Shown here one piece after another: positions 25,974 through 35,649 of a DNA stretch of 64,000 bases. The notes under the pieces are model-generated. The model had not been told where the DNA came from, did no database searches, and saw nothing but the letters and a program-made list of their open reading frames with translations. Numbering within the stretch: the first letter of the stretch is position 1; every line of letters starts with the position of its first letter. The DNA is taken from assembly GCA_910577325.1 (NCBI GenBank), contig CAJTMR010000003.1:62001-126000 (forward strand), written 5' to 3'. The translations under genes and the position numbers were made by a program. Source of the stretch: an uncultured Parabacteroides sp. Its GTDB lineage: Bacteria > Bacteroidota > Bacteroidia > Bacteroidales > Tannerellaceae.

Positions 25974-27428
25974 TTAAAAAACACGATTTCTCAACAACTT
26001 ACTTATCTTATACTTGTCTATTTCCACCCTTTCTGAAGTCAATTCCGGGATGTTGTAAGAATACATCAGCCGCATGTAATAAGCCAAAGGATCCTTCTGC
26101 GGAAGTAGGAACGGCTTGCATGCCTGCCCGCTGCTGTCGATGTATGTAATGAAAGGGCGGGTGTACAGGCCATCCGTTCGCCGGCTGCTGAAAACCATCC
26201 AGCGGCTGTTGCCACTCCATGAATGATAGCTTTCGACATCGTCTGAGTTTGCCTTGTCGAGTGGAAACAACCGATTCGTCCGCAGATCGAGGAGGTAAAG
26301 GTCGGCATCTTTGTGCCAGATGGAAAAAGTCCCGTGTGCATGCAAAGTGAAAACCAAGAACCTGCCATCGGGGGAAACACGCGGAAAGGAGACGCTTTTG
26401 CCCTCGGAAGCAGCATCGTAAAGCGTATCGACTTCAGTCCCAAAAGAAATGCCCTCAGGATCGAAAGCGATGCGGCAAAGGTTGTAACGGACGTCTGCAT
26501 ATCGCCCGGGCAATGAGTCGACGGCATCTGCTGAACAGAAATAGAGGCTTCTCCCGTCAGGTGAAAATGCGGGGAAAGTCTCGAAAACAGAGGATGAGGC
26601 CAAGAGCGGCGAACGAATGAAACGACAGGTTTCAAGGTCATAGACCACCACATCCGAAGCAGTGTCGTAGACCTCGATCCGGTCAGGGTGGCTGTTGAAA
26701 AAACTTTGCCGCGTGCGATTAACGGAAAAGGCAATGTAGCGTCCTGACGGATGCCAGCAAGGATAGACCAAAGGACTAAGAGCAGGATCGCTTTCCGTGT
26801 CAAGTCTCACGGCCTCCCCGTCCCGAAGGACGACTGTCCCGTCGAAGCCGGCACGAGCATGGAACAACATCTTGCCGGGATCGCGGTCACAATAAGCATG
26901 ACAGTTCACGCAGTTGCCGTCCGTAAGGCGGTTCTCGTAGAGCGGGACCTGCTCGTATGTCCGCAGGTCGCGCTGGTAGATTCCCATGTTCTTCCATCCT
27001 TCGTAGCCGGGCGGGATCAAGCGGTACGAAAGATACGAATCGATGGGATCGGGAGAAATATGGAAACAAAAAGGTTTGAGGGAAATCCACTGATCGCCGG
27101 AACGGATAACGAGGGTCAGTTCCACGGTCTTTCCTTTATTGCGTCCGGTCAATCGTTTCCAAAACGAAGGTGGAAAGGAGACAAGACCGTTTTTCATTTC
27201 CAAAAGCGTCTCGCCATCCGTGCCAGAGACAATCAAACAGCATTCTTCCTCACCCAGATAAGAAAAATTCAAAGGGGCGATATTGCAAGGAACCGTCACA
27301 TCACGATAATCAGGAAACAGATCAGGGACAATCTCTGTCTCCTGTGCGATCCGCATATCTCTTTTCTCGCAGGCCACGCCGAAGAAAAAGAATACTGAAA
27401 GGAAAAATGGCAAAAAATTCTTTTTCAT
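25974..27428 (-). CDS. TolB-like propeller lipoprotein with a CxxCH heme-binding motif
   Basis: A 484-residue lipoprotein (lipobox 'FFGVAC', Cys 20). Residues 30-165 form an unassigned N-terminal domain ('PDYRDVTVPCNIAPLNF'). A single cytochrome-c-type motif CVNCH lies at 173-177, inside the conserved stretch 'ENRLTDGNCVNCHAYC'. PD40/TolB-like propeller repeats follow ('YPCWHPSGRYIAFSVN', 'FPAFSPDGRSLYFCS', 'FPRVSPDGRFLVFT', 'YHSWSGNSRWMVFSSRR'). A paralogue with the same order lies at 59569-61023. It starts two bases after the stop of the DUF6057-like gene, so translation is coupled. Heme attachment is inferred from the motif; function is unknown. Confidence 0.8.
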   Translation of the reverse strand: MKKNFLPFFLSVFFFFGVACEKRDMRIAQETEIVPDLFPDYRDVTVPCNIAPLNFSYLGEEECCLIVSGTDGETLLEMKNGLVSFPPSFWKRLTGRNKGKTVELTLVIRSGDQWISLKPFCFHISPDPIDSYLSYRLIPPGYEGWKNMGIYQRDLRTYEQVPLYENRLTDGNCVNCHAYCDRDPGKMLFHARAGFDGTVVLRDGEAVRLDTESDPALSPLVYPCWHPSGRYIAFSVNRTRQSFFNSHPDRIEVYDTASDVVVYDLETCRFIRSPLLASSSVFETFPAFSPDGRSLYFCSADAVDSLPGRYADVRYNLCRIAFDPEGISFGTEVDTLYDAASEGKSVSFPRVSPDGRFLVFTLHAHGTFSIWHKDADLYLLDLRTNRLFPLDKANSDDVESYHSWSGNSRWMVFSSRRTDGLYTRPFITYIDSSGQACKPFLLPQKDPLAYYMRLMYSYNIPELTSERVEIDKYKISKLLRNRVF

Positions 27429-27430
27429 GC

Positions 27431-29251
27431 TTAGATTCGTATGAATAGTAAATAATACCAGAATGTATTTTTATAGGCCGAAAGGGCTTCGGGATCTTGC
27501 CGAGCCTTGCCATAGGCTGACCTAAAACTCCGGAAACGGGTCATCGTCTCACCGGCCACACCATGTCCATACAAAAAGTCGTCCGTCAGAAGCCGGAGAG
27601 CAAGCGAACGCCTTTCCTCCAAACCGTTCCGGAGGGCATATTCTTCATCCATCGTCTGATAATAATCCTGACAGAAAAGCAATGCCTCCTGCACCGGAAG
27701 CGGCAAGGAAGAAAGGGATGGCATACCATAATAACGTCGGATGAAAGAGCCGAGCCGGTCGATATCTTTCGACAAAAGCAGGTAGGAAAGAGCGTATTGC
27801 ATGGCTTTACCGTCAGCAGGATTAGCGTCGAGCGTCCTATAGAGATCATCCAAAGGCGTGGTGGACAAGACAAAGGCTTCTTCCTGAGGGAAATCCCGAC
27901 GGCCGGTTCCTAAAAAGGGATCGGCATTAACGGCTTGATCATCGAACAGGTATTTACGCTGACTGGCCGCCCAAGCGGAATAGTGCATGCTTTTTTCAAG
28001 GAGCTCTATATATTTCAAGGCTACAGGATACGCTCCCCGCATCAGGTCGATCTGCAATATCATCTTCAACATGGAGGGGTTGTAACCACCGGCGGTAAAG
28101 CAGGCATTGAAGGCGACGTTTTGTGCTGCCGCCATATTGCCCATTGCAAAGAGAATGCGGGCGAGCTTCACATCCGGAGTTTTATCTTTTGATATGAATA
28201 TAAGCGAATTAGGGCCATACTGCGGATAGTTAAAAAGACGTTCGGCAAGCACTCCTTGTTGAGCCAATGCGAGATTCAAGTAGTTCAAAGCCGTACCGGT
28301 ATGAAGATTTGCCGAGGTCTCATCGACCAACCTGTCCCATTGCTCGTTGACGGCGAGATATTCATAGCGGTAGCTATCATGGAGATTCGGATCACGGACC
28401 TCCCGATACTTACCCACAAAAAGGAACAAAGCCAAAGCAAAAAGAGCAAGGTTAATCACTACCGGCAGACGACGGCCACCGCACCGCAGCCGGAATATCC
28501 CGGCTATCAACAGGCAAAGCGGCAACATGAGCCAAGAAAGGCAATGAACGTAAGGCATGGTTTCACCCATTTCATAGTAGTAAAGAGGCGAACAGGCATA
28601 CGTATAGGTTCCGCTCTCTCCCACACGCACGGAAACATAACCGACAAGGAGAAAGAGCAAAAAATAAAGCAATGAGAATGAAGCATGATCACGCCTCATC
28701 AAAATATCATACAAAAAAATAGAAACAGAAAACAAGACGGCAACCGATCCGGCGGCATAAGAAAGTATCAGGATGAAGGAACTTCCGAGAATCAACCTCA
28801 ATCTCCAGTCAAGACGTCTTGGACGACTGTACACAAAGAGGGCAAGGACAGCAAACAGATAAGCGGTCACAGCCTCGTAACGATAGCAAATGTCGTACAA
28901 CGACAGGACAAGAAACAGGGCCGGCAGAAAACAAAGAGGATACACCGGCAGCAACTTCCCCATCTTGCGGACGGTAAGCCATACCAACAAGGTTATAAGA
29001 CCCAAAAGAATCAGGGTCAAGACAACCGCCAGAACAGGAGAATAAAAAAACTGGACCAGAAAACTGCCGGACAAAGCAGAAAAACCGCCCGGCCGGAACA
29101 ATGTCTCGACAATATAGAACCTGTCGAACAAGAAGAGCTGTTGCTGTTCGCGCCAGAACAAAGCATATCGAAGAGTTTCCCAAAGAAAATATCCGAAATA
29201 CAGCAAGCAGGAAAAGCCTGCGAAAAGAAGTATGGTGTTTCTTTTATTCAT
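27431..29251 (-). CDS. Polytopic membrane protein with TPR-like C-terminal half (DUF6057-like)
   Basis: A 606-residue protein. The N-terminal ~290 residues contain about eight to ten hydrophobic segments. The C-terminal half is soluble and helical, with TPR-like repeats ('LNYLNLALAQQGVLAERLFNYPQ', 'GAYPVALKYIELLEK', 'MQYALSYLLLSKDIDRLGSF'). The ATG at 29251 is chosen over 29305 because the paralogue at 61020-62780 starts at the same place in the alignment. I believe this is the family annotated DUF6057; no function is known to me. It lies between SusD and the CxxCH propeller lipoprotein, and this order is repeated in the second locus. A hairpin lies just upstream (29309-29339). Confidence 0.75.
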   Translation of the reverse strand: MNKRNTILLFAGFSCLLYFGYFLWETLRYALFWREQQQLFLFDRFYIVETLFRPGGFSALSGSFLVQFFYSPVLAVVLTLILLGLITLLVWLTVRKMGKLLPVYPLCFLPALFLVLSLYDICYRYEAVTAYLFAVLALFVYSRPRRLDWRLRLILGSSFILILSYAAGSVAVLFSVSIFLYDILMRRDHASFSLLYFLLFLLVGYVSVRVGESGTYTYACSPLYYYEMGETMPYVHCLSWLMLPLCLLIAGIFRLRCGGRRLPVVINLALFALALFLFVGKYREVRDPNLHDSYRYEYLAVNEQWDRLVDETSANLHTGTALNYLNLALAQQGVLAERLFNYPQYGPNSLIFISKDKTPDVKLARILFAMGNMAAAQNVAFNACFTAGGYNPSMLKMILQIDLMRGAYPVALKYIELLEKSMHYSAWAASQRKYLFDDQAVNADPFLGTGRRDFPQEEAFVLSTTPLDDLYRTLDANPADGKAMQYALSYLLLSKDIDRLGSFIRRYYGMPSLSSLPLPVQEALLFCQDYYQTMDEEYALRNGLEERRSLALRLLTDDFLYGHGVAGETMTRFRSFRSAYGKARQDPEALSAYKNTFWYYLLFIRI

Positions 29252-29308
29252 GGTACGGATGTCAACAGAGACATTGCTTCGTTTATACAGGAGTGATTCC
29301 TGCATGGC

Positions 29309-29339
29309 AGGATAGGACAGCCATATGCTGTCCTATCCT
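29309..29339 (-). promoter_or_regulatory. Perfect stem-loop between SusD and the DUF6057-like gene
   Basis: AGGATAGGACAGC (29309-29321) and GCTGTCCTATCCT (29327-29339) form a 13-base-pair stem with a 5-base loop. No T-run follows on the minus strand, so it is more likely an RNA-processing or 3'-end-protecting structure than a strong terminator. It could keep SusC/SusD message more abundant than that of the genes downstream. Confidence 0.7.
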
Positions 29340-29364
29340 GAAGATTAAAAAACAACTTTCTACT

Positions 29365-31308
29365 TTAATAGCCGGCATTTTGCGGATATTCGGCTCCCGT
29401 ATTGGACTGGATGACCTGAATCGGTATCGGGTACTGGTAATTATACGGATGAAAGTTCGATATGTAACGGTGCTCCGCTTCACTCCATTCACGCGGCTGG
29501 TCAGAACCGGACATGTTCTCATAGCCGAGACCGTATTTACGAACCCGTTCATAAACCGTGTTGGACGTCTTTTCATCCTGCACAGGATAAATATCCGTTA
29601 CATAGGTCGCATTCGGATTTACGGACAGGCGGTTCAATGTGATCCAGCGCTGTTCTTCGCCCAAGAGCTCACGGACGCGTTCGTCCAGGATATAGTCGAT
29701 ATCTACATCGGCTGCCGTACAGAGCGGAGCGTTGGCGCGATTGCGCAAGACATTGATGTCGTCAGCGGCCTTGGCACGGTCGCCCAAAGCCAAGTAGGCT
29801 TCGGCACGAAGCAAATGGGTTTCCGCTACGCGAAGCATATACCAGTCACAATCGTAAGCCTTGTTGTCGCCGTTCGGATGACGGTCGTCCGAGAACTTCC
29901 AGAAACGGGGGAAAATGCTGATCGTGTCGGAAGCCGTAATCGTATATCCGTAAGCAGCCGCCCGTTCGAAGGCAGCCGCCTTCTCGTCCAACCAGCGAGT
30001 ACCGCCCGGCGTATACCAGTTGCGTTGGATCATGATTTCCGATCCACGGAAATCTTCCTTGCCGCCTTGCTTGGAGTCTTTCCAAAGATCGGTATAGACA
30101 TATCTTGTCGGCCACAGGACATTCCCGCTATAGGGAACATTCCCTCCGATAGAATCTCGCATGATATCAGCCTCATAACGTCCTTTGGCGGAAGGAACGG
30201 AAGAGATGGCACTGCCAACGATTCCGGGTTGAAAGCAAGCGGCATTGTCACCCCATAAGTAAAATTCGGTCCCGTTGTTTGCCGTCCTTCTGTCCTTGTT
30301 GAGACGGACCGTGTTGCACAACCAGTTGGACTCTGTCGTGTTGGCTTGTATACGATACCATTCGTTGCCGCCACCACCGGTAGAATACGTATTATAATTG
30401 TATTGACAAACCCAAATGGCCTCTTTGTTCCCTTCGGAATTCTGGTTACCCCCTTCACGGAACAAGTCCCAATAGGCTCCAGCCGGAGCAGCCAAAGAAT
30501 TTCCATAACGGTCTGTAGACTCGCCTGCACGAGAACCGAAACGGGTCGTCATAACGTGGAAGTCGCCGTCAGTACCATCGATCACGCGGGAAGAGGCCTC
30601 CACTGCTCCATTGAAATCACCCAAAGCCAAATTGACCTCCGCCAAGTAATGGTCGGCAGCAGCCCGTACGATCTGACCGGGCTTTTCTGCTTTTGCCGGC
30701 AGGTTTTGCGCCGCATAAGCAAAGTCTTCCTTACAAAACTCCCACACTTCCTGGCGATTGGCAGGGACATAACCGGTCGTGATACTTGTCGCACGATGAT
30801 CCAGTAAAGGGACATTGCCATACATTCCGGCCAGCACCCGATAGGACCATGCACGGAAGAAAACCGCCGTCGCACGAAGCTCCGCCTTTTTCTCTGCCGA
30901 AGAATACGTAATATAAGTACGTTCGTCCATCATGTCGATAACAGTATTGGCCCGGTTGATCAGCTTGTAGAGGTTATCATACCAGTGGCGCACCATCCCG
31001 TCGCTGGAATTCAAGTTGTTCCAATTCGCAAATGCCGAATTACCGCCGGTCTGCCCGAAAGTGTCAAGCCCCAGCCCCATGATCATCCAAGAGTGTCCGC
31101 CATGTGTCTGTCCCATCATCAAAGACTGTATCTGTCGATAACAAGCGTTCAACCCCATTTCCATATCAGCTTGGGAGGTATAGAAAGTCTGGTCGTCAAA
31201 CTTATAAGAATGTTCCGTCAGGAACTCATCCGCCCCCTGACATCCGGCAAGGCCGGCAATTAATGCCGTGGCGGAAAATGCCATTAGTATATATTTCTTA
31301 ATTTTCAT
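29365..31308 (-). CDS. SusD-family nutrient-binding lipoprotein
   Basis: A 647-residue SusD/RagB lipoprotein (lipobox 'AGLAGC', Cys 23). Signatures include 'ATAVFFRAWSYRVLAGMYG', 'LRVAETHLLRAEAYLALGDRAKAADDINVLRNRA' and 'LDERVRELLGEEQRWITLNR'. It follows SusC by 26 bases and partners it as the surface glycan-binding lid. The locus context (GH28, GH106) indicates pectin or rhamnogalacturonan fragments as ligand. Confidence 0.95.
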   Translation of the reverse strand: MKIKKYILMAFSATALIAGLAGCQGADEFLTEHSYKFDDQTFYTSQADMEMGLNACYRQIQSLMMGQTHGGHSWMIMGLGLDTFGQTGGNSAFANWNNLNSSDGMVRHWYDNLYKLINRANTVIDMMDERTYITYSSAEKKAELRATAVFFRAWSYRVLAGMYGNVPLLDHRATSITTGYVPANRQEVWEFCKEDFAYAAQNLPAKAEKPGQIVRAAADHYLAEVNLALGDFNGAVEASSRVIDGTDGDFHVMTTRFGSRAGESTDRYGNSLAAPAGAYWDLFREGGNQNSEGNKEAIWVCQYNYNTYSTGGGGNEWYRIQANTTESNWLCNTVRLNKDRRTANNGTEFYLWGDNAACFQPGIVGSAISSVPSAKGRYEADIMRDSIGGNVPYSGNVLWPTRYVYTDLWKDSKQGGKEDFRGSEIMIQRNWYTPGGTRWLDEKAAAFERAAAYGYTITASDTISIFPRFWKFSDDRHPNGDNKAYDCDWYMLRVAETHLLRAEAYLALGDRAKAADDINVLRNRANAPLCTAADVDIDYILDERVRELLGEEQRWITLNRLSVNPNATYVTDIYPVQDEKTSNTVYERVRKYGLGYENMSGSDQPREWSEAEHRYISNFHPYNYQYPIPIQVIQSNTGAEYPQNAGY

Positions 31309-31334
31309 ATCTGCTTCTTTTAAAAATTATAGGA

Positions 31335-34300
31335 TTAAAAAGACAAGTTCAGTCCCACAGAGACTGTTTTATAAGTACCGTTGCTCCCATAGCGGCTTGA
31401 AGCAGCATTCGAAGCGATCGTACCGCCGTTTTCAGGATCAAGCCCGGACCATCCGGTAATGGTAAACAGGTCCGTGGCAGACAAGTAAACGCGCAAAGAA
31501 GAAATATCCAACTTCTTCAATAACGAAGGGTTCACGCTATAGGACAACACCAAATCTTTTAATTTCAAGAAAGTTCTGGAGTTCCAGTACAGGTAATTCA
31601 ATGGATTGCTGTAACCGTAACGCGGGTATTTGTCCGAATGGTTGCTTTCGGTCCACGGTTCGATGGCATCCAACTGTGCACCACTACCCATGGTCGTACC
31701 GAACGCATTCGGATCATATCCCAAGAAATGAGTATCACTTCCCTGCATCCAGCGGAAATTAAAATACAGAGAGAAATTTTTATAACTCAATGTATTACCA
31801 AAATTGACCGTAAACAGCGGATCCATGTCACCGATCCAGTGACGGTCGTCTCCCGTGATCTTGCCGTCTCCATCATAATCAAGGAACTTCAAATCGCCGG
31901 GTACAGCATCGGGCTGGATCTTGTTACCCTTCGAGTCGACATAGTTGTCGATCTCTTCCTGGCTTTGGAAAACGCCCAGTTTCTTCAGATCATAGGCGGA
32001 ACCGATGGCATGACCGATCATCAGGGCATAATAGTTGTCGAAACCGTATGCGACGGCATTTGCCACGTCGTCTGCTTCTTCGCCCTTATAGTCTTTTCCA
32101 TACAGGCTCTTGACCTTATTGCGGTTAAGGTCGAACACCAGTTCGGACGTCCAACGAAGTTTATCTCTTCCGTCGCCATCGATATTCACCGAATTCAGCG
32201 TTATTTCAATACCTTTGTTTGTTACCTTTCCGACATTGTCGTTAGCCGTCTGGAAACCTGTAGGATAAGGAACGGAACGGTTCATGAGCATATCCGTGGT
32301 ATTTCCCATGTACAAATCCACATTCCCGTTCAAACGTCCACCCAACGTACCGAAATCGACACCTACGTTATACTTTTCAACCGTAGCCCAAGTCAGGGAT
32401 CTGTTCGGCAACGAAGACGGAGTCAATCCGAACGCGCTGCCCGAACCCGTATCTCCAAACCAAGTATAGGTAGTACCTACCGTCGCTACCGTCGCATAAG
32501 GACTTACCGAACGGCTGCCGTTCTGTCCCCAAGAGAAACGCAGCTTCAGAAAATCAAGCCAGTCGGAACCTTCTTTCATGAATTCTTCGTTGCTGATAAC
32601 CCACGCTGCGGATGCGCCATAGAAATTACCCCATTTATGCCCTGCCGCGAATGCAGAAAAACCGTCACGGCGGAAATTGAACGTCCCGTAATAGGTATTC
32701 TTATAATTGTAATTGACACGTCCCAGATAGGCAATGGCCGAACTTTCGGTCCGTTCACGGCGAATAGTTTTCGTCGCAGCCAAATCCTGCTTGTAAACTC
32801 CTAAAACCGTAGGCACGGAGAAGTTCGAGAAATCCGTCCTGAGATATTCGTTATTGGAAGCCTCACGCGTATAACCGGCCATCAAGTCAAAATGATGCTT
32901 GCCCAAATCCTTCGTATATGTGAAAATATTGTCGACATTCCAAGTAGCGGAAAGAGACGAATAGGAATATCCTCCGGCTTTGGAACCGAACTGTGAAGGA
33001 TCGTCCATCTGTGCCGGATTATTGGTGTCTACCCACATCCCCGGATTATTGAAAAGGTCACTCGTCCCGGTATTACGCTGTCCGTTCAAGGAAATACGAT
33101 AAGACAATCCTTTCACAAAAGGAAAATCCACCTGAGCATAGAACACACCATTCACATTGAATCCATGATCCTCCTTGTCCGTCCACAAATAAGAATCGTT
33201 CGAACCGGTTCCCCAATAAGGACTGGCAACATTTCCGTCCGGCTTCGAGTTATACCAGTTTTCATATCCCGGCTGACGTGCATGGATATACGAATAAGGA
33301 GACATCCAAGTTGCATTCTGAATACGGGGAGAGACACCCCAGCTTTTCGAACTCAAGAAATTCCCTTTCAAACCGAAAGTCAACCATTCTTTCGCCTTGA
33401 TATCCAATTTGGAAAGGATATTGTACTTTTCATAATCATTCCCTTTCATGATACCCTGCTGGCGATAATAATCCCCTGAAATATAATAATTCACGGCTTT
33501 TGAACGTCCGGCAACACTGACATCATATTTCTGCCCGACACCGACACGGGAAGTCTCATCGATCCAATCCGTATAAACCCCTTCATTATAAGCATCCAAT
33601 TCAACCGTATTCAGCAATTGAGCCTTATCGAAAGAAGATGACCAAACGGCATCTGCCGGAATATCACCGGTCGCCCGTTTCGAATAAAAACGGTTCCGCA
33701 TGAACTTTTCTTCATCAGACACCATTTGAGGCTGGCGTGTCCAGTCTGAAAAACTCCAATTCGTATTGACATTGATGGTCGGTTTTTCACTCACCCCTTT
33801 CTTGGTCGTAATGATAATCACGCCATTGGCGGCACGAGATCCGTAAATAGCCGCAGCCGAAGCATCCTTCAGGACATCAATGCTTTGCACGTCGTTGGTA
33901 TTGATCTCGTTGATCCCGCCATAAGAAATAACACCGTCAACGATCAGCAACGGCTGGTTCACACTTTGCTTGTCCGAAGATACATCCGCAGGTATCGCAT
34001 TCTTCCCACGCAGGGTCATGGAACCCATATTATTGGCGCCTGCACTGTTCGTCGGTGCATACTTCAATCCGGCAACTTTACTTGACAACGCCGCAATGGC
34101 ATTCGGGTTCGGCAATGCCGTAATGTCGCTATCCGAAAACTTCACATTGGAAATAGCTCCCGACACGTCTTTCTTGCGAGCCGTCCCATACCCCACTACA
34201 ACAACCTCCTCCAGTTGCTCTGAATCCTCCAACAACGTAACATTGATCGTTCGCTGACTACCAACTGTCAGCTCCTGTGTCTTAAACCCGACATAAGAAA

Positions 34301-34514
34301 AGACCAACACAGAATTACTCCCCGGAACTCCGGCAAGCGTAAACGAACCATCGGCACCGGTCATTGTACCGATCATCTGCCCCTTCACGGAAATGTTTAC
34401 TCCCGGCAATTCAAGACCACCGGCATCCACCACTTTCCCCGATACCGAAATCTGGGCAAAAGCTTGTATCCCACACAACAGGAAACATAGCAAAAGCAGA
34501 ATACGACTTTTCAT
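31335..34514 (-). CDS. SusC-family TonB-dependent transporter
   Basis: A 1059-residue outer-membrane transporter. The signal peptide ends at 'AFAQ'. A carboxypeptidase-regulatory-like domain ('SVSGKVVDAGGLELPGVNISVKG') leads directly to the SusC signature 'QLEEVVVVGYGTARKKDVSGAI', plug ('DVLKDASAAAIYGSRAANGVIIITTKKG') and barrel. Unlike the first SusC of the window there is no STN domain, so regulation should not be through FecR; a divergent AraC regulator at 34702 is the likely control. First gene of the SusC-SusD-DUF6057-propeller unit. Confidence 0.95.
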   Translation of the reverse strand: MKSRILLLLCFLLCGIQAFAQISVSGKVVDAGGLELPGVNISVKGQMIGTMTGADGSFTLAGVPGSNSVLVFSYVGFKTQELTVGSQRTINVTLLEDSEQLEEVVVVGYGTARKKDVSGAISNVKFSDSDITALPNPNAIAALSSKVAGLKYAPTNSAGANNMGSMTLRGKNAIPADVSSDKQSVNQPLLIVDGVISYGGINEINTNDVQSIDVLKDASAAAIYGSRAANGVIIITTKKGVSEKPTINVNTNWSFSDWTRQPQMVSDEEKFMRNRFYSKRATGDIPADAVWSSSFDKAQLLNTVELDAYNEGVYTDWIDETSRVGVGQKYDVSVAGRSKAVNYYISGDYYRQQGIMKGNDYEKYNILSKLDIKAKEWLTFGLKGNFLSSKSWGVSPRIQNATWMSPYSYIHARQPGYENWYNSKPDGNVASPYWGTGSNDSYLWTDKEDHGFNVNGVFYAQVDFPFVKGLSYRISLNGQRNTGTSDLFNNPGMWVDTNNPAQMDDPSQFGSKAGGYSYSSLSATWNVDNIFTYTKDLGKHHFDLMAGYTREASNNEYLRTDFSNFSVPTVLGVYKQDLAATKTIRRERTESSAIAYLGRVNYNYKNTYYGTFNFRRDGFSAFAAGHKWGNFYGASAAWVISNEEFMKEGSDWLDFLKLRFSWGQNGSRSVSPYATVATVGTTYTWFGDTGSGSAFGLTPSSLPNRSLTWATVEKYNVGVDFGTLGGRLNGNVDLYMGNTTDMLMNRSVPYPTGFQTANDNVGKVTNKGIEITLNSVNIDGDGRDKLRWTSELVFDLNRNKVKSLYGKDYKGEEADDVANAVAYGFDNYYALMIGHAIGSAYDLKKLGVFQSQEEIDNYVDSKGNKIQPDAVPGDLKFLDYDGDGKITGDDRHWIGDMDPLFTVNFGNTLSYKNFSLYFNFRWMQGSDTHFLGYDPNAFGTTMGSGAQLDAIEPWTESNHSDKYPRYGYSNPLNYLYWNSRTFLKLKDLVLSYSVNPSLLKKLDISSLRVYLSATDLFTITGWSGLDPENGGTIASNAASSRYGSNGTYKTVSVGLNLSF

Positions 34515-34637
34515 AAACTCATATATTATTATCGTTTAACAAAATTTATTGCAAAAATCCTTATTCTGCACCTGCTTCAACATGGAAAATTGATATTTTT
34601 TTCTATTGTTTTGACTTAAAATGATGTTTTTTCTTTC

Positions 34638-34645
34638 TACATTTG
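34638..34645 (+). promoter_or_regulatory. Bacteroidales -7 box for the AraC regulator
   Basis: TACATTTG, a full TAnnTTTG match, 57 bases before the ATG at 34702; TTGAC lies at 34611-34615. The 187 bases between the divergent SusC and AraC starts should also hold the regulator's binding site, which I could not identify. Confidence 0.5.
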
Positions 34646-34701
34646 CATTACCTCACTTCTAATAATAAAAAACAAATTAGAAAAACTAAAAAGCAAACAA
34701 G

Positions 34702-35610
34702 ATGTACTCCAATCGAAACAAACACAACATCATCAAGTACTTGCCCACAAACGACAACGAAAATATTTGGGGAATTTCCATCAGCAGCATCGGATTCCAA
34801 TCCATCAATCCCAAAGAAAACTACCCGCTTAAAGGGCACTCTTCCAAATATACCTTCAATCCTGAGCGCGGAAGGATCATCGATGAATTTGTCATGGTAT
34901 ATATCACGCGAGGAGAAGGAGTCTTCATGTCTTCAGACTGCCCCATGCAAAAAATATCCGAAGGCGATGTCTTTTTCGTCTGCCCGAAACAATGGCACAC
35001 TCATCATCCTACATTCGAAGTCGGTTGGGACGAATATTATTTTACGCTCGGCGGGCCTTATTTCGACAATTTGCTATGCAAAATCGTCAATCGTACAAAT
35101 CCCATACTTCATATTGGTATAAACGAAATATTAATCAATCATTTGAACGAAATGATTGATTCTGCCATGGCAGAAAAAGCCGGTTTCCAGGCATTGTTGG
35201 GCGGAACAGCCCTACACATCATCAGCCTGGTCTACTCGATCAACGAAACTCAAGATTACAGGACGGAAGCCATACAAAAGATGCAAAAAGCATGTATGCT
35301 GATGCGCGAAAACATTTATGAGAACTTTACCCCGGAAGATATCGCCAAATCCATCAACATGAGCTACTCCAGCTTCCGAAAAGCATTCAAAAAATATGCA
35401 GGAATCGCTCCTCATCAATATATGTTACAACTGAAAATCAGTAAAATCAAGGAATTGCTGGACAGCACGGAAATGTCCGTGCAAGACATTTCCTCCAAGC
35501 TGAGTTTCGAATCTCCCGACTACTTCTCCTATTTTTTCCGAAAGAAGACAGGCGTAAGCCCCATTTCATATAGAAAACATGTGGAAATACAAAGAAACAA
35601 AAACCTATAA
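34702..35610 (+). CDS. AraC-family transcriptional regulator
   Basis: A 302-residue regulator. The N-terminal ~170 residues form a cupin-like sugar-sensing domain ('RIIDEFVMVYITRGEGVF', 'ISEGDVFFVCPKQWHTH'). The C-terminal ~100 residues hold the double helix-turn-helix ('FTPEDIAKSINMSYSSFRKAF', 'SVQDISSKLSFESPDYFSYFF', 'KKTGVSPISYR'). It is divergent from the pectin-locus SusC and is the best candidate to activate that locus on sensing a released sugar such as rhamnose or galacturonate; the ligand is inference. Confidence 0.9.
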   Translation: MYSNRNKHNIIKYLPTNDNENIWGISISSIGFQSINPKENYPLKGHSSKYTFNPERGRIIDEFVMVYITRGEGVFMSSDCPMQKISEGDVFFVCPKQWHTHHPTFEVGWDEYYFTLGGPYFDNLLCKIVNRTNPILHIGINEILINHLNEMIDSAMAEKAGFQALLGGTALHIISLVYSINETQDYRTEAIQKMQKACMLMRENIYENFTPEDIAKSINMSYSSFRKAFKKYAGIAPHQYMLQLKISKIKELLDSTEMSVQDISSKLSFESPDYFSYFFRKKTGVSPISYRKHVEIQRNKNL

Positions 35611-35623
35611 CCTAATCTAAACA

Positions 35624-35649
35624 GGAGAGGACCAATCAGAATCCTCTCC
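35624..35649. terminator. Possible hairpin between convergent AraC and C69 genes
   Basis: GGAGAGGA (35624-35631) and TCCTCTCC (35642-35649) pair with a 10-base loop. The stop codon of the C69 gene lies in the loop. No clear T-run follows on either strand, so termination is uncertain. Confidence 0.35.

Noticed and set aside
25877..26149. 90-codon Cys-rich plus-strand frame
   Set aside because: Mostly antisense to the end of the CxxCH propeller gene; its Cys-rich tail is produced by that overlap.
29101..30258. 385-codon frame on the plus strand across SusD and the intergenic hairpin
   Set aside because: Antisense to SusD; no signal, domain or promoter box.
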